DNA from: JBGVMW01 sp045125095
GTDB lineage: Bacteria > Bacillota > Clostridia > Lachnospirales > Lachnospiraceae
NCBI GenBank assembly: GCA_045125095.1
Contig: JBGVMW010000127.1
Span: 1 to 64,000, forward strand
DNA length: 64,000 nt
Reading direction: 5' to 3'
Both the position numbers and the translations under genes were made by a program. Numbering within the stretch: position 1 is the first letter of the stretch; each line of letters starts with the position of its first letter. The notes under the pieces were generated by a model that worked only from the letters and a program-made list of their open reading frames with translations, was not told where the DNA came from and ran no database searches. Below are positions 16,709 through 26,761 of the stretch, one piece after another.

Positions 16709-19700
16709 TTAGGCAGTTTTCTCAACACCCAATGTAACAGTTTCTCCATTAATATTCCACTCTTTTGTATAACCCTTTGCTTCACCAACAGTCATAACAT
16801 CTGCAAGAACCTCATCCTTAATCTGTGCTTCCTGCTTCTGCATGATGGCTGTAATCTTATCATTTCCAGATACGGTAATGGCAATGTGATCCATAACCTC
16901 GAAGCCTGCTTCCTTACGCATGGTCTGAATCTTACTGATGATTTCACGGACAAACCCTTCTTCAATCAGTTCTTCTGTAAGCTTTGTATCCAGTACAACC
17001 GTAGCTACGTTGTCACTTTCTGATACATAACCCTCAGACTGTGTCATTTCGATTAACAGGTCTTCTTCTGCTAATTCCACATCCTGACCATTTACGGTAA
17101 GCTTTAATACGTTGTTAGCGTGAAGTTCATCCATAGCTGCATTGCCGTCTAATTCTGCCAGTGCAGTTTTTATTCCACCTAAAATCTTTCCGTATTTTGG
17201 TCCTACTGTCTTTAACTGTGGCTTGAAGTTGTATGTGGTGTATTCTCTGACATCCTGTGTAAATACCACATTCTTTACATTCAGTTCTTCCGCTACAATC
17301 TGGCTGAAATAGTCATCTAACTCTTTTTCTGCCTTTACATACATCGTTCCAATTGGCTGACGGTTTTTGATGTTGGCTGTATTTCTAGCTGCACGTCCCA
17401 TAACAACGTATTTTAACACAGCATCCATGTTTGCTTCTAATTCTTTGTCAATCCACTCTTCCTTTACAACAGGGAAATCACACAAATGGATACTTTCCGG
17501 TGCTGTATTGTCAATGCTACGAACCAGATTCTGGTAAATATCTTCTGTCATAAATGGAATCATTGGCGCCGATGTCTTACAGATAGTTACCAATGCTGTG
17601 TACAATGTCATGTACGCATTGATTTTATCCTGCTCCATACCCTTTGCCCAGAAGCGGTCACGACAACGTCTTACATACCAGTTACTCATATCGTCTACGA
17701 ATTCTGCTAATGCTCTTGCAGCTTCCGGAATGCGGTAATTTGCCAAATGTGCATCCACAGCACCAACTACTGTATTTAACTTGGATAACAACCATTTATC
17801 CATAACAGCTAATTTATCATATTCTAATGTATATTTTGTTGCATCAAATTCATCAATATTTGCATACAGTACGAAGAATGCATACGTATTCCATAATGTA
17901 CCCATATATTTACGCTGACCTTCCGTTACCGCCTTGCTGTGGAAACGATTCGGCAACCATGGCGCACTGTTGATGTAGAAGTACCAACGAATCGCATCTG
18001 CACCAAATTCATTTAATGCATCAAATGGATCGACTGCATTTCCCTTTGACTTAGACATCTTCTGTCCATTTTCATCCTGAACGTGTCCTAATACGATTAC
18101 GTTCTTGTATGGTGCCTTATTGAAAATACAGGTAGACACTGCTAACAGAGAATAGAACCATCCACGAGTCTGGTCAACTGCCTCTGAAATAAAGTCTGCC
18201 GGGAACTGTTTTTCAAATAAATCTTTATTTTCAAATGGATAGTGATGCTGTGCAAATGGCATGGAACCGGAGTCAAACCAGCAGTCAATTACTTCCGGTA
18301 CACGGTGCATTTCCTTGCTACAATGCGGACACTTTATGGTAACTGCATCAATGTATGGACGGTGCAATTCGATGTCATCCGGGCAGTTATCGCTTAATTC
18401 CTTTAATTCTGCAATACTTCCTACCGAATGCATATGACCGCATTCACATTCCCAGATATTTAATGGTGTACCCCAGTAACGGTTACGGGAAATACCCCAA
18501 TCCTGTACATTTTCAAGCCAGTCGCCAAAACGTCCCTTACCGATTGTCTCCGGAATCCAGTTGATAGTATTGTTGTTGGCAATCAAATCATCCTTCACTT
18601 CTGTCATCTTAATAAACCAGGATTCTCTTGCGTAGTAAATCAGTGGTGTATCACATCTCCAGCAGTGCGGATACTCATGCTCGAACTTCGGTGCTTCAAA
18701 TAATTTACCCTCTGCATCCAAATCTTTGATAATAGCCGGATCAGCCTTCTTTACAAATATTCCGGCATACGGTGTTTCTTCTGTCATTTCACCTTTACCA
18801 TTTACAAACTGTACAAATGGAAGATCGTATTTTCTACCAACCTGGGCATCGTCTTCACCGAATGCCGGTGCAATGTGTACGATACCAGTACCATCTGACA
18901 TTGTTACATAATCTGCGCAAGTTACATAATGGCCTTTCTGCCCCTTCTTTGCGACAAAATCGCCTGTACACTGGAATAATGGCTCGTATTCTTTTCTTTC
19001 TAAGTCAATACCCTTGTAAGTCTCTAATACTTCATATGCCTTAACACCATTTTCTTCGTCTGCTAATTTTCCAAGTACTTTGTCTAGTAATGCCTCTGCC
19101 ATGTAGTAAGTATAGCCATCTGCTGCTTTTACTTTCACATAAGTTTCTTCCGGGTTTACGCAAAGTGCCACGTTAGAAGGCAATGTCCAAGGTGTTGTTG
19201 TCCATGCTAAGAAATAAGCATCTTCCCCAACTGCCTTAAAACGAACCACAGCGGAACGCTCTTTTACTGTCTTATAGCCCTGTGCAACCTCAGCACTGGA
19301 TAACGGTGTTCCACAACGTGGACAATATGGTACAATCTTAAAGCCTTTGTATAACAGCTTTTTGTTCCAGATTTCTTTTAATGCCCACCATTCAGATTCA
19401 ATGAAATTGTTATCATAAGTAACATATGGGTTCTCCATATCTGCCCAGAAACCAACTGTACCAGAGAAATCCTCCCACATTCCTTTATATTTCCAAACAC
19501 TTTCACGGCATTTCTTTACAAATGGCTCCATACCATATTCTTCAATCTGCTCTTTGCCGTTTAAGCCTAATAATTTTTCTACTTCCAACTCAACCGGAAG
19601 ACCGTGTGTATCCCAACCAGCCTTACGAGGTACCATGTAGCCCTTCATTGTGCGGTAACGTGGAATCATATCTTTGATCACGCGTGTCAACACATGACCG

Positions 19701-19867
19701 ATATGTGGCTTACCGTTTGCTGTCGGCGGCCCATCATAAAAAGTGTACGTTTCGCCTTCTTTGCGGTTTTCCATACTTTTCTTAAAAATGTCATGTTCTC
19801 TCCAGAACGTTTCTGTTTCTTTTTCTCTCTCTACGAAATTCAGATTCGTATCTACTTTCTTATACAT
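16709..19867 (-). CDS. ileS: Isoleucyl-tRNA synthetase, type 2 (IleRS2)
   Basis: A 1052-residue class I synthetase that charges tRNA-Ile. HIGH (55-58, in GKPHIGHV) and KMSKSKGNAVDP mark the Rossmann active site, and the CP1 editing region and C-terminal anticodon-binding region are present. The N-terminal TYTFYDGPPTANGKPHIGH and the length are those of the eukaryote-like IleRS2 clade; common bacterial IleRS1 is about 930 residues. IleRS2 enzymes are generally less sensitive to mupirocin, which is family knowledge. The ATG at 19867 (MYKKVDTNLNF) follows ACAGGAGGTCAC; the open frame upstream runs through the T-box and is not coding. Confidence 0.96.
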   Translation of the reverse strand: MYKKVDTNLNFVEREKETETFWREHDIFKKSMENRKEGETYTFYDGPPTANGKPHIGHVLTRVIKDMIPRYRTMKGYMVPRKAGWDTHGLPVELEVEKLLGLNGKEQIEEYGMEPFVKKCRESVWKYKGMWEDFSGTVGFWADMENPYVTYDNNFIESEWWALKEIWNKKLLYKGFKIVPYCPRCGTPLSSAEVAQGYKTVKERSAVVRFKAVGEDAYFLAWTTTPWTLPSNVALCVNPEETYVKVKAADGYTYYMAEALLDKVLGKLADEENGVKAYEVLETYKGIDLERKEYEPLFQCTGDFVAKKGQKGHYVTCADYVTMSDGTGIVHIAPAFGEDDAQVGRKYDLPFVQFVNGKGEMTEETPYAGIFVKKADPAIIKDLDAEGKLFEAPKFEHEYPHCWRCDTPLIYYARESWFIKMTEVKDDLIANNNTINWIPETIGKGRFGDWLENVQDWGISRNRYWGTPLNIWECECGHMHSVGSIAELKELSDNCPDDIELHRPYIDAVTIKCPHCSKEMHRVPEVIDCWFDSGSMPFAQHHYPFENKDLFEKQFPADFISEAVDQTRGWFYSLLAVSTCIFNKAPYKNVIVLGHVQDENGQKMSKSKGNAVDPFDALNEFGADAIRWYFYINSAPWLPNRFHSKAVTEGQRKYMGTLWNTYAFFVLYANIDEFDATKYTLEYDKLAVMDKWLLSKLNTVVGAVDAHLANYRIPEAARALAEFVDDMSNWYVRRCRDRFWAKGMEQDKINAYMTLYTALVTICKTSAPMIPFMTEDIYQNLVRSIDNTAPESIHLCDFPVVKEEWIDKELEANMDAVLKYVVMGRAARNTANIKNRQPIGTMYVKAEKELDDYFSQIVAEELNVKNVVFTQDVREYTTYNFKPQLKTVGPKYGKILGGIKTALAELDGNAAMDELHANNVLKLTVNGQDVELAEEDLLIEMTQSEGYVSESDNVATVVLDTKLTEELIEEGFVREIISKIQTMRKEAGFEVMDHIAITVSGNDKITAIMQKQEAQIKDEVLADVMTVGEAKGYTKEWNINGETVTLGVEKTA

Positions 19868-19892
19868 GTATTGTGACCTCCTGTTTTTCGGT

Positions 19893-19912
19893 ATTAATTT
19901 CCTAGGTATATA
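19893..19912 (-). repeat. Half copy of the palindromic repeat in the ileS leader
   Basis: Only the terminator-proximal end (TATATACCTAGGAAATTAAT) remains, attached as in all full copies to the T-tract of a terminator, here the T-box terminator. It stops just before the ileS Shine-Dalgarno. Confidence 0.6.
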
Positions 19913-19916
19913 AAAA

Positions 19917-20160
19917 TAGCTCCGTCCTCTGTAAAAGGACGAAGCTACTACATGCATCGTTATACCACCTATTACATTGTACTGGACTGCGCTTATACGC
20001 ATCAACATACACGATTCCCATAACGGAGGAATATTCCGTCCTTACTTACTATCCATAGGGAGTTCGGCAGGCAACTCAGAAGTGATCTTCTACACTGAGC
20101 GTATGATTCAGGCTTCCACCATCCCTGATTCGCTGTTTCTCATATAAAAATTCAGTGTAT
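19917..20160 (-). promoter_or_regulatory. T-box leader of ileS
   Basis: A leader of roughly 240 nt contains, in minus-strand order, a stem I region, the T-box core AATAGGTGGTATAACGATGC (about 19978-19957) and a strong terminator (TAGCTTCGTCC/GGACGGAGCTA, 19917-19948, then TTTTT). A candidate specifier ATC (Ile) lies at 20086-20084 in GAAGATCACTT. T-boxes bind uncharged cognate tRNA and form an antiterminator, so ileS should rise on isoleucine starvation. The element and its association are clear; the exact specifier is inferred. Confidence 0.9.
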
Positions 20161-20194
20161 ACTGTCTTCGTCAATGTCTTTACAAATCTTTTTT

Positions 20195-20224
20195 ATTTTA
20201 TCCCCAAGGACGCAGAGTTGTCAA
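20195..20224 (-). promoter_or_regulatory. Promoter of the ileS T-box transcript
   Basis: TTGACA (20224-20219) and TAAAAT (20200-20195) with an 18-bp spacer on the minus strand, 40 bp before the T-box. Confidence 0.7.
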
Positions 20225-20275
20225 GAGTTTTATACACATTACGGTTCTGAATGCCTTATAAAATACAATGAATCT

Positions 20276-22300
20276 TTACTTGTTCCCCTTCACTGTCTTC
20301 ACACTACTATACGCTCCATAAATCTTCTTATTTGCGGAATCCACTCTGTAAGCGCGTACTTTTACATAGTAGATCTTTCCCTTCTTCAAGCCTTTGAAAG
20401 TGGTTGTCAGCTTTTTCGTTGTAATTGTCTTTACATTCTTCTTAAAATTTTTGTCGGTAGCAACAAGGAACTGATACCCCATTACGGAACTGCTTTTCTT
20501 TGCTGTCACAGTCAATGTACCTGACTTGCTACTCTTAACCGTTTTCAGTGTTGCCTGTGCAGGCTTCTTCACTTTCTCCCACTTTGCATGCACGGTTACA
20601 ACACCTTTTGTTTTCTTTGAAATCGTCGTAACCTTTGACTTAGACTGAAAAGCCTTCGTTGTATACCAGCCTTTGAATATGTAACCTGGCTTAGATGGTA
20701 AGGCTAATTTTACATTGGCATAGGATGTGTACGCAGATGGATTCTTTGCATTATTTTTTCCACCGTTTAGCTTATATACAATTCGATATCCTACACGGAT
20801 TGTACATTTCGCAACGACACCACTTCCATCTTTTGCGGTTACCGTAATTACTGTTGTACCACGCTTCTTAGCAGTTACTTTCCCCTTTGCATCCACAGTT
20901 GCGATAGATGGCTTCGAGCTTTTATAGGTTACCGCTTTGCTGGCAGCATCTTCCGGTAAAATGGTTGCTATTACTGTGAATTTTTCACCCACATACATAT
21001 TTCGTGATATTTTGTTCAATGTAATCTTTTGTGCCATCACTGGTGATACGGTAATGTCATCTGTTGATGGTGTACTTGCTTCTGATGATGGTGTACTTGT
21101 TTCTGACGATTGTGTACTTGTTTCTGATGATTGTGTACTTGTTTCTGACGATTGAGTTGCATCTACCATCGGCGTAGTTACATTTGATGTCGATGTGCCA
21201 CCTGTTGATGCGGTACTTGTATCTACCGTCGGCGGTGTATTACCCGTTGGTTGCATTTCTGATTGATTGTCATTTGTTACAGAATTCTTGTCACGAAAAG
21301 ATACCTTATTTTCTTTTGCATAGACTTCCGCTACCGAACCAGGTTCACAATAAATCACTACATCAGGAGCTTCCAAAAACACATCTTCACCCATGCTTGT
21401 TACGCTTTTGGGTATGGTTACGCTTTTCAAATTGCTACACTGATAGAAAACTTCCTTACCGATAGTCGTTACACTGTCTGGTATCGTTATGTCCGTTAAA
21501 CTACTACACTTTTCAAATGTCCAGTCGTTTAAACTTGCTAATTTTGACGATAATGTGATGCTTGTCAGACCTGTACATCTGTTAAAAGCGCTGATTCCCA
21601 GACTTGTCACATTATCCGGCAATGTCACATTTGTCAAGCTGCTGCATCCCCAAAATGCCCTTTCACCTATGCTTGTCACACTGGATGGAATACTTATATT
21701 GGTTAAGTTACTACATTGATAAAACGTATTTTTCTCTATACTTGTTACACTCTCCGGAATTCTTACACTGGTTAAGCTACTGCAATTTCAAAATGCATTA
21801 TTTCCTATGCTTGTTACACTGTCCGGAATATGTATACTGGTCAAGCTGCTACAATCGCTAAATGCATAATTTCCTATACTTGTTACACTGTCCGGGATGC
21901 TTACACTAGTCAAGCTACTACAGTTATAAAACGCATACTCCCCAATACTTGTTACGCTTGTTGGAATGGTTATGCTTTTTAAACTACTACATGTTGAAAA
22001 TGCTTTGTCACCTATCATTGTCACCGTATATTCTGTTCCATTTACTTTAATCGCTTTGGGAATTACAATAGCTTCCTTCACATCTTTTGTATAACCGGTC
22101 ACACTACAAGTTCCACTGTTTAGTGTATATACCACACCATTCTCATCTGTATAGGTCTCTGCTTCTGTTTCCTCTACTGCATAAACCACTGGAATACTCA
22201 TATTTCCTGCATAACCAAACACCATGCATCCTGTCATTGCACAAGCCAGAATGCGTTTTGATAGCCCACGGTATTTTTTATTCACATTATTTTGTATCAT
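20276..22300 (-). pseudogene. BspA-like leucine-rich-repeat surface protein, interrupted by in-frame TGA
   Basis: A signal peptide (ILACAMTGCMVFGYAGNMS) is followed by about ten BspA-type repeats (SVTSIGEYAFYNCSSLTSV), a Ser/Thr-rich linker with seven-residue TQSSETS repeats, a Big_2 Ig-like domain (KITLNKISRNMYVGEKF ... GTTVITVTAKD), an InlB-type B repeat (GYIFKGWYTTKAF) and a C-terminal Fn3-like region. The start ATG at 22300 follows CGGAGGTTATT. The single frame is broken after 170 codons by TGA at 21790-21788, within AF-stop-NCSSL, where other repeats have Y, S or W. Reading continues without any frameshift for 500 codons. This is most simply a nonsense mutation (TGG or TGT/TGC to TGA). 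The intact protein would be extracellular and adhesive. Confidence 0.85.
21071..21155 (-). repeat. Tandem 21-bp repeats encoding TQSSETS
   Basis: About four units starting at TGTACTTG near 21071, 21092, 21113 and 21134 with few substitutions. They encode the Ser/Thr linker between the leucine-rich repeats and the Ig-like domain. Such tracts change copy number by slippage. Confidence 0.8.
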
Positions 22301-22383
22301 AATAACCTCCGTTATGCCGCCTTCACGACATTTAGAGCAATAAGCTACTCTGTGCAAGCACAACGAAACAAATAGCTATTCTC

Positions 22384-22818
22384 TTACTGTGGATAATATG
22401 GCAACTCAATGCCTGTATCTTTCTGCATTTTAGCAACAACATCCGTACCGCCAAGCTCCATATTCAGCATGGTATTGAATGCCATCAAGACCATCTTATC
22501 CTTATTGGTTTTCATACCATCCAAGCCACCCTGATCAAACTTCCATTTAAAGCGATCAATCTGCCATATCATGATATCCATAAGTGTACAGCCTTCCACT
22601 GTATATTCACCTTTATATTCTCCATGCTGAAGATAATAAATAAATTCCTCATACACGTTTTTATTCTGAGTCAGCTTTTTCCAGAATTCTTCAAAAAAAG
22701 AATCCTCTTGCTGTGCATATCTACATAATTCTTTTGCCCACACATACGCCCGCTCCACATCCGGTAACTTCGGAAGGTCAGACGGAATCACGGGAAATGT
22801 TTCCTTCTCCATTTGCAT
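22384..22818 (-). CDS. Uncharacterised 144-residue protein
   Basis: A soluble, acidic protein without signal peptide or membrane segment, starting MQMEKETFPVIPSDLPKLPD. Recognisable but unnamed features are the aromatic helix RAYVWAKELCRYAQQEDSFF, the segment CTLMDIMIWQIDRFKW and the C-terminal end KDTGIELPYYPQ. I do not recognise the family; it looks like a narrowly distributed conserved protein. The ATG at 22818 follows GGAGAGCGT; the open extension to 22902 crosses the promoter and is rejected. It precedes the broken surface-protein gene by 83 bp in the same direction. Confidence 0.75.
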   Translation of the reverse strand: MQMEKETFPVIPSDLPKLPDVERAYVWAKELCRYAQQEDSFFEEFWKKLTQNKNVYEEFIYYLQHGEYKGEYTVEGCTLMDIMIWQIDRFKWKFDQGGLDGMKTNKDKMVLMAFNTMLNMELGGTDVVAKMQKDTGIELPYYPQ

Positions 22819-22875
22819 ACGCTCTCCATTCTTCCTATTGTTAGTAAGTCCTAACTTATATTTTTTCCTGTACTC

Positions 22876-22904
22876 AGTATAGCAGACGCACCCATGTTTC
22901 ACAA
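22876..22904 (-). promoter_or_regulatory. Promoter of the 22384-22818 gene
   Basis: TTGTGA (22904-22899), a 17-bp spacer and TATACT (22881-22876) on the minus strand. The -35 lies just past the tail of repeat copy 5. Confidence 0.75.
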
Positions 22905-22944
22905 GTAGCAGATTTTCCGAAGAAAACGTGCCAGCACACCGTGC

Positions 22945-23040
22945 ATCTTCCTTTCAAATTCGTGTACATCCTATTTTATATACCAGAAAATTTCATGAAT
23001 TATATTTTACAATATGCTGTTACAATTTCCTAATATATAA
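22945..23040 (-). repeat. Terminator-linked palindromic repeat, copy 5
   Basis: The palindrome (22977-23039) has ends TATATACCAGAAAATT and AATTTCCTAATATATA and a more divergent centre. The tail GGATGTACACGAATTTGAAAGG is shared with copies 3 and 6. It is fused to the glnN terminator. Confidence 0.82.
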
Positions 23041-23076
23041 AAAGCTACCCATGCATTATCCACATGGGCAGCTTCT
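23038..23076 (-). terminator. Terminator of glnN
   Basis: AAGCTGCCCATG and CATGGGTAGCTT pair on the minus strand and are followed by TTTTTATATATT, which is also the edge of repeat copy 5. Confidence 0.85.
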
Positions 23077-23099
23077 AATATATACACTATTATACAATA

Positions 23100-25211
23100 T
23101 TACACTTCGAAGATTAACTCTCCATAAGTTGGGAATGGCCAATACTTAGCATCCACAATCATCTCTAATTCATCACAAGGTTTTCTAAGTGCATCCATAG
23201 CAACCTTAACCTTATCTTTGTAAGCAAACGCCTGTGTCTTAGGACAATCAATATTTGCAGCCTTTGCTACTGCTTTCTCTAATTCAGCAAGAGCCTTTGC
23301 CGCTTCGTTAATCAATGCTACAACCTTTGCTAACAGTTCAGACTGAGCCGGACTTTCCACACCTGCTGCCTTAAGTGCAGCTACTGTTTCTGCTAACTCC
23401 TTAGAGTAAGAAGATACAGATGGAATAATCTCCTTACTAGCCATATCAATCATGGTCAGCGCTTCAATGTTGATCGTCTTAGAGTAGTTCTCGTATGTAA
23501 TTTCTTCACGAGACTCTAACTCTATCTGTGTAAAGATATGGAATTTTTCAAATAAAGCAACTGCTTTGTCTGTTGTAAGTGCAGCGGATGCCTCAATCAT
23601 AGACTTGATGTTTGGTAAGCCTCTCTTTTCCGCTTCCGCAACCCATTCGTCAGAATATCCATCACCATTAAAGATGATTCTCTGATGCTCTGTCATGTAT
23701 TTCTTAATTAAATCATGTACAGCCATATCAAAATCTTCTGCACCCTCTAACTCATCAGCAGCTTCGCAGAATGCTTCTGCAGCGATAGCATTTAAGATGA
23801 TGTTCGGGCTTGCAATAGAGTCTGCAGAACCAACCATACGGAACTCAAACTTGTTACCGGTAAATGCAAATGGTGATGTTCTGTTACGGTCTGTTGCATC
23901 CTTCTGTAAATCCGGAAGTGTACTAACACCTGTTTCTAATTTACCACCTTCTAAGCAGCTTGTAGCTTCCCCTTTTACAACTAACTGCTGAACAACGTCT
24001 TCTAACTGTTCACCTAAGAATATGGAAATGATTGCCGGTGGAGCCTCATTTGCACCTAATCTGTGGTCATTTCCCACGTCAGCAGCAGACTGGCGTAATA
24101 AATCTGCATGTGTATCTACTGCTTTCATAATACAAGCTAATACTAACAAGAACTGGATGTTCTGGTTTGGTGCATCACCTGGCTCTAATAAGTTTACACC
24201 ATTGTCTGTTGTCAGAGACCAGTTATTGTGCTTACCGGAACCGTTCACGCCTGCAAATGGCTTCTCATGAAGAAGACACATTAAACCATGACGAACAGCA
24301 ACCTTCTTCATTGTCTCCATGATAATCTGGTTATGGTCAACCGCAATGTTTGCTGTTTCATAAATTGGCGCTAACTCATGCTGTGCCGGAGCAACCTCAT
24401 TATGCTGTGTTTTCGCTGTAACGCCGAGCTTCCATAATTCTTCATTTAAGTCTTTCATGTAAGCACCGATACGTTCTTTGATTACACCAAAGTAATGGTC
24501 ATCTAATTCCTGTCCCTTTGGCGCTGATGCCCCAAATAATGTACGTCCAGAGAAAATCAAGTCTTTTCTCTTTAAATATTTTTGTCTATCTACTAAGAAA
24601 TATTCCTGCTCAGGACCAACAGAAGCTGTTACCTTCGTAGCCTCTGTGTTGCCGAATAAACGAACAATACGAAGGGCCTGTTCACTTACTGCTTCCATAG
24701 AACGAAGAAGTGGAGTCTTTTTATCAAGAGCTTCACCCTTGTATGAGCAGAACGCTGTAGGGATACAAAGAATCGCGCCTGTTGCATCTTCTTTAACAAA
24801 TGCCGGAGATGTGATATCCCAAGCTGTATATCCTCTAGCTTCAAAAGTTGCTCGCAATCCACCAGATGGGAAAGAAGAAGCATCCGGTTCACCTTTGATT
24901 AACTCTTTACCCGAAAATTCAGTAATCATCTTTCCATCTTCTGAAGGATGTGTCACGAATGCATCATGCTTTTCAGCAGTAATACCTGTCAAAGGCTGAA
25001 ACCAGTGAGTATAATGTGTCGCACCTTTTGATTCTGCCCATTCTTTCATTGCATTAGCGACAACATCTGCAGTTGCTAAAGAAAGCTCGCCACCTTCTGC
25101 CATAATTTTCTTTACTTCTTTAAATACTTTTTTTGGTAAGCATTCTTCCATCTTAGCAAGAGTAAATACATTTTCTCCGAAGATTGCTTCTACATTCATA
25201 ACTTCACTCAT
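23100..25211 (-). CDS. glnN: Glutamine synthetase type III
   Basis: A 703-residue GSIII enzyme that makes glutamine from glutamate, ammonia and ATP. Length and motifs such as SVGPEQEYFLVD, KTQHNEVAPAQHELAPI and NGSGKHNNWSL separate it from the roughly 450-residue GSI. It ends with the C-terminal region typical of clostridial and Bacteroides GlnN (KYWPFPTYGELIFEV). It stands alone, with an attenuator-like leader upstream and its own terminator. ATG start after AAAGGAAAGGG. It is probably the main ammonia-assimilating enzyme if no GSI exists elsewhere. Confidence 0.97.
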   Translation of the reverse strand: MSEVMNVEAIFGENVFTLAKMEECLPKKVFKEVKKIMAEGGELSLATADVVANAMKEWAESKGATHYTHWFQPLTGITAEKHDAFVTHPSEDGKMITEFSGKELIKGEPDASSFPSGGLRATFEARGYTAWDITSPAFVKEDATGAILCIPTAFCSYKGEALDKKTPLLRSMEAVSEQALRIVRLFGNTEATKVTASVGPEQEYFLVDRQKYLKRKDLIFSGRTLFGASAPKGQELDDHYFGVIKERIGAYMKDLNEELWKLGVTAKTQHNEVAPAQHELAPIYETANIAVDHNQIIMETMKKVAVRHGLMCLLHEKPFAGVNGSGKHNNWSLTTDNGVNLLEPGDAPNQNIQFLLVLACIMKAVDTHADLLRQSAADVGNDHRLGANEAPPAIISIFLGEQLEDVVQQLVVKGEATSCLEGGKLETGVSTLPDLQKDATDRNRTSPFAFTGNKFEFRMVGSADSIASPNIILNAIAAEAFCEAADELEGAEDFDMAVHDLIKKYMTEHQRIIFNGDGYSDEWVAEAEKRGLPNIKSMIEASAALTTDKAVALFEKFHIFTQIELESREEITYENYSKTINIEALTMIDMASKEIIPSVSSYSKELAETVAALKAAGVESPAQSELLAKVVALINEAAKALAELEKAVAKAANIDCPKTQAFAYKDKVKVAMDALRKPCDELEMIVDAKYWPFPTYGELIFEV

Positions 25212-25306
25212 TTTGTTATCCCTTTCCTTTCAGTTATTTTAGTTAAGTATCATGCCCGATTGTTATACCAGACACAGTAAGCACAGCCGATACACGGAAA
25301 AAAAGC

Positions 25307-25411
25307 AAAAAAGGCTCCGTGAATACAAGATTCATGGAACGCCTTTGTTCTCTACTTATTCTGTACTTTCAAATCAGCACCTAAGTGGCACTCATGATTT
25401 GTTCATAACCT
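25307..25411 (-). ncRNA. Attenuator-like leader or small RNA upstream of glnN
   Basis: Downstream of a minus-strand promoter (25440-25412) come a stem CAAATCA/TGATTTG enclosing AGTGCC/GGTGCT (25371-25401) and then a terminator (25307-25345, GGCGTTCC.../...GGAGCC then TTTTTT). The glnN start codon is about 95 bp beyond. It could be a premature-termination leader or a free-standing RNA of about 110 nt. It does not match the glnA-type glutamine riboswitch consensus as I know it. Confidence 0.55.
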
Positions 25412-25440
25412 AAAATACAGTATTTATCAGAAAAAAGCAA
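25412..25440 (-). promoter_or_regulatory. Promoter of the glnN leader
   Basis: TTGCTT (25440-25435), a 17-bp spacer and TATTTT (25417-25412) on the minus strand. Confidence 0.55.
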
Positions 25441-25534
25441 GCTTAATTTTTTGCTTTTATGCTTTTTCTTCAATAATTACAAAAATATCCTTAGTTTACG
25501 ACAACTTTTTTGCCATAATCCACAAAGGCACTAC

Positions 25535-26761
25535 CTATTCTTCTTTTCTTCTTAAAATATCATACTGATCTAATGCAACACCCAGATTGATATACAATTT
25601 CTGCTTTGGATGTGGAGCACTTTCCATTGCGTTTCCTTTTTCATCTTCAATATTCAAAACAGCAACTTCCAGATTCGTTCCATCCGGCTTCATCACTTCA
25701 ATCTGCTCTCCTACCGAAAATTTATTGCGCTGCTCAATTTCATACCAGCCCTTTTCATTCTGCTCTCCTACAATACCCAGATAGGTATACTCTTTGCAAT
25801 AGGTGTTACTGTCATATATCTGTGTGTTCTCATCAGGCTTTCCAAAGAAAAAGCCTGTTGTAAACTGACGATACGTACATTTCGATATTTCACTCTTATA
25901 CCATTCTAAATTCTGCTGATATTTTTCAGGAGATTCTAAATAGTCATCAATTGCCCTGCGATACGTTCTTGCTACCGTAGCAACGTAAAGAGCTGTTTTC
26001 ATACGACCTTCAATCTTTAGGCTGTCAATGCCTGCATCTAAAATTTCAGGAATATGTTCTATCATGCACAAATCCTTGGAATTGAAAATATACGTTCCAC
26101 GCTCATTTTCATATACCGGCAGATATTCTCCCGGACGTTTCTCTTCTACCACTGCATATTTCCAGCGGCATGGATGCGTACAGGCACCCTGATTCGCGTC
26201 ACGTCCGGTAAAATAGTTACTGAGCAGACATCTTCCGGAATAGGAAATACACATGGCACCATGAATGAAAGCCTCAATTTCCATATCCTCAGGTATCACA
26301 CGGCGAATCTCTTTTATCTCATTCAAGGACAATTCTCTTGCCGCCACCACTCGCGTAGCTCCCAAATCATACCAGAAACGATAGGTGGCATAATTTGTAT
26401 TATTAGCCTGAGTACTGATGTGTACCTCAATCTCAGGACAGATGCGCTTTGCAATCGTAAATACACCCGGGTCAGATATAATCAATGCGTCTGGTTTGAT
26501 TTCTTTTAATTCTTTAAAATATTCCTCAACACCGGAAAGGTCCCCATTGTGTGCCAATATATTGGCAGTCACATATACCTTTACTCCACGCTCATGGGCA
26601 AAAGCAATGCCCTCCTTCATATCTTCCATGGAAAAATTCTTTGCTTTTGCACGAAGTCCAAAAGCTTCACCACCAATATATACTGCATCTGCGCCAAATA
26701 TAACTGCTGTTTTTAATACCTCCAGGCTACTCGCCGGAATTAATAACTCTGTTTTTCTCAT
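25535..26761 (-). CDS. trhP: U32-family protein, probable tRNA hydroxylation protein TrhP
   Basis: A 408-residue U32 protein. The family signature EAFIHGAMCISYSGRCLLSNY is continued by GRDANQGACTHPCRW, which supplies the Cys ligands of the U32 iron-sulfur site. U32 proteins were first called collagenases but YrrN/YrrO-type members hydroxylate U34 of tRNAs to 5-hydroxyuridine using prephenate-derived chemistry. The upstream overlapping gene is TrmR, the methyltransferase that acts on 5-hydroxyuridine, as in Bacillus yrrM-yrrN-yrrO. That context is the main reason for calling TrhP instead of another U32 branch. Confidence 0.85.
   Translation of the reverse strand: MRKTELLIPASSLEVLKTAVIFGADAVYIGGEAFGLRAKAKNFSMEDMKEGIAFAHERGVKVYVTANILAHNGDLSGVEEYFKELKEIKPDALIISDPGVFTIAKRICPEIEVHISTQANNTNYATYRFWYDLGATRVVAARELSLNEIKEIRRVIPEDMEIEAFIHGAMCISYSGRCLLSNYFTGRDANQGACTHPCRWKYAVVEEKRPGEYLPVYENERGTYIFNSKDLCMIEHIPEILDAGIDSLKIEGRMKTALYVATVARTYRRAIDDYLESPEKYQQNLEWYKSEISKCTYRQFTTGFFFGKPDENTQIYDSNTYCKEYTYLGIVGEQNEKGWYEIEQRNKFSVGEQIEVMKPDGTNLEVAVLNIEDEKGNAMESAPHPKQKLYINLGVALDQYDILRRKEE

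Noticed and set aside
20276..21679. Second half of the LRR gene as an independent gene
   Set aside because: The start would be an internal GTG in the middle of a leucine-rich repeat without Shine-Dalgarno or signal peptide; the frame joins the upstream part across one TGA.
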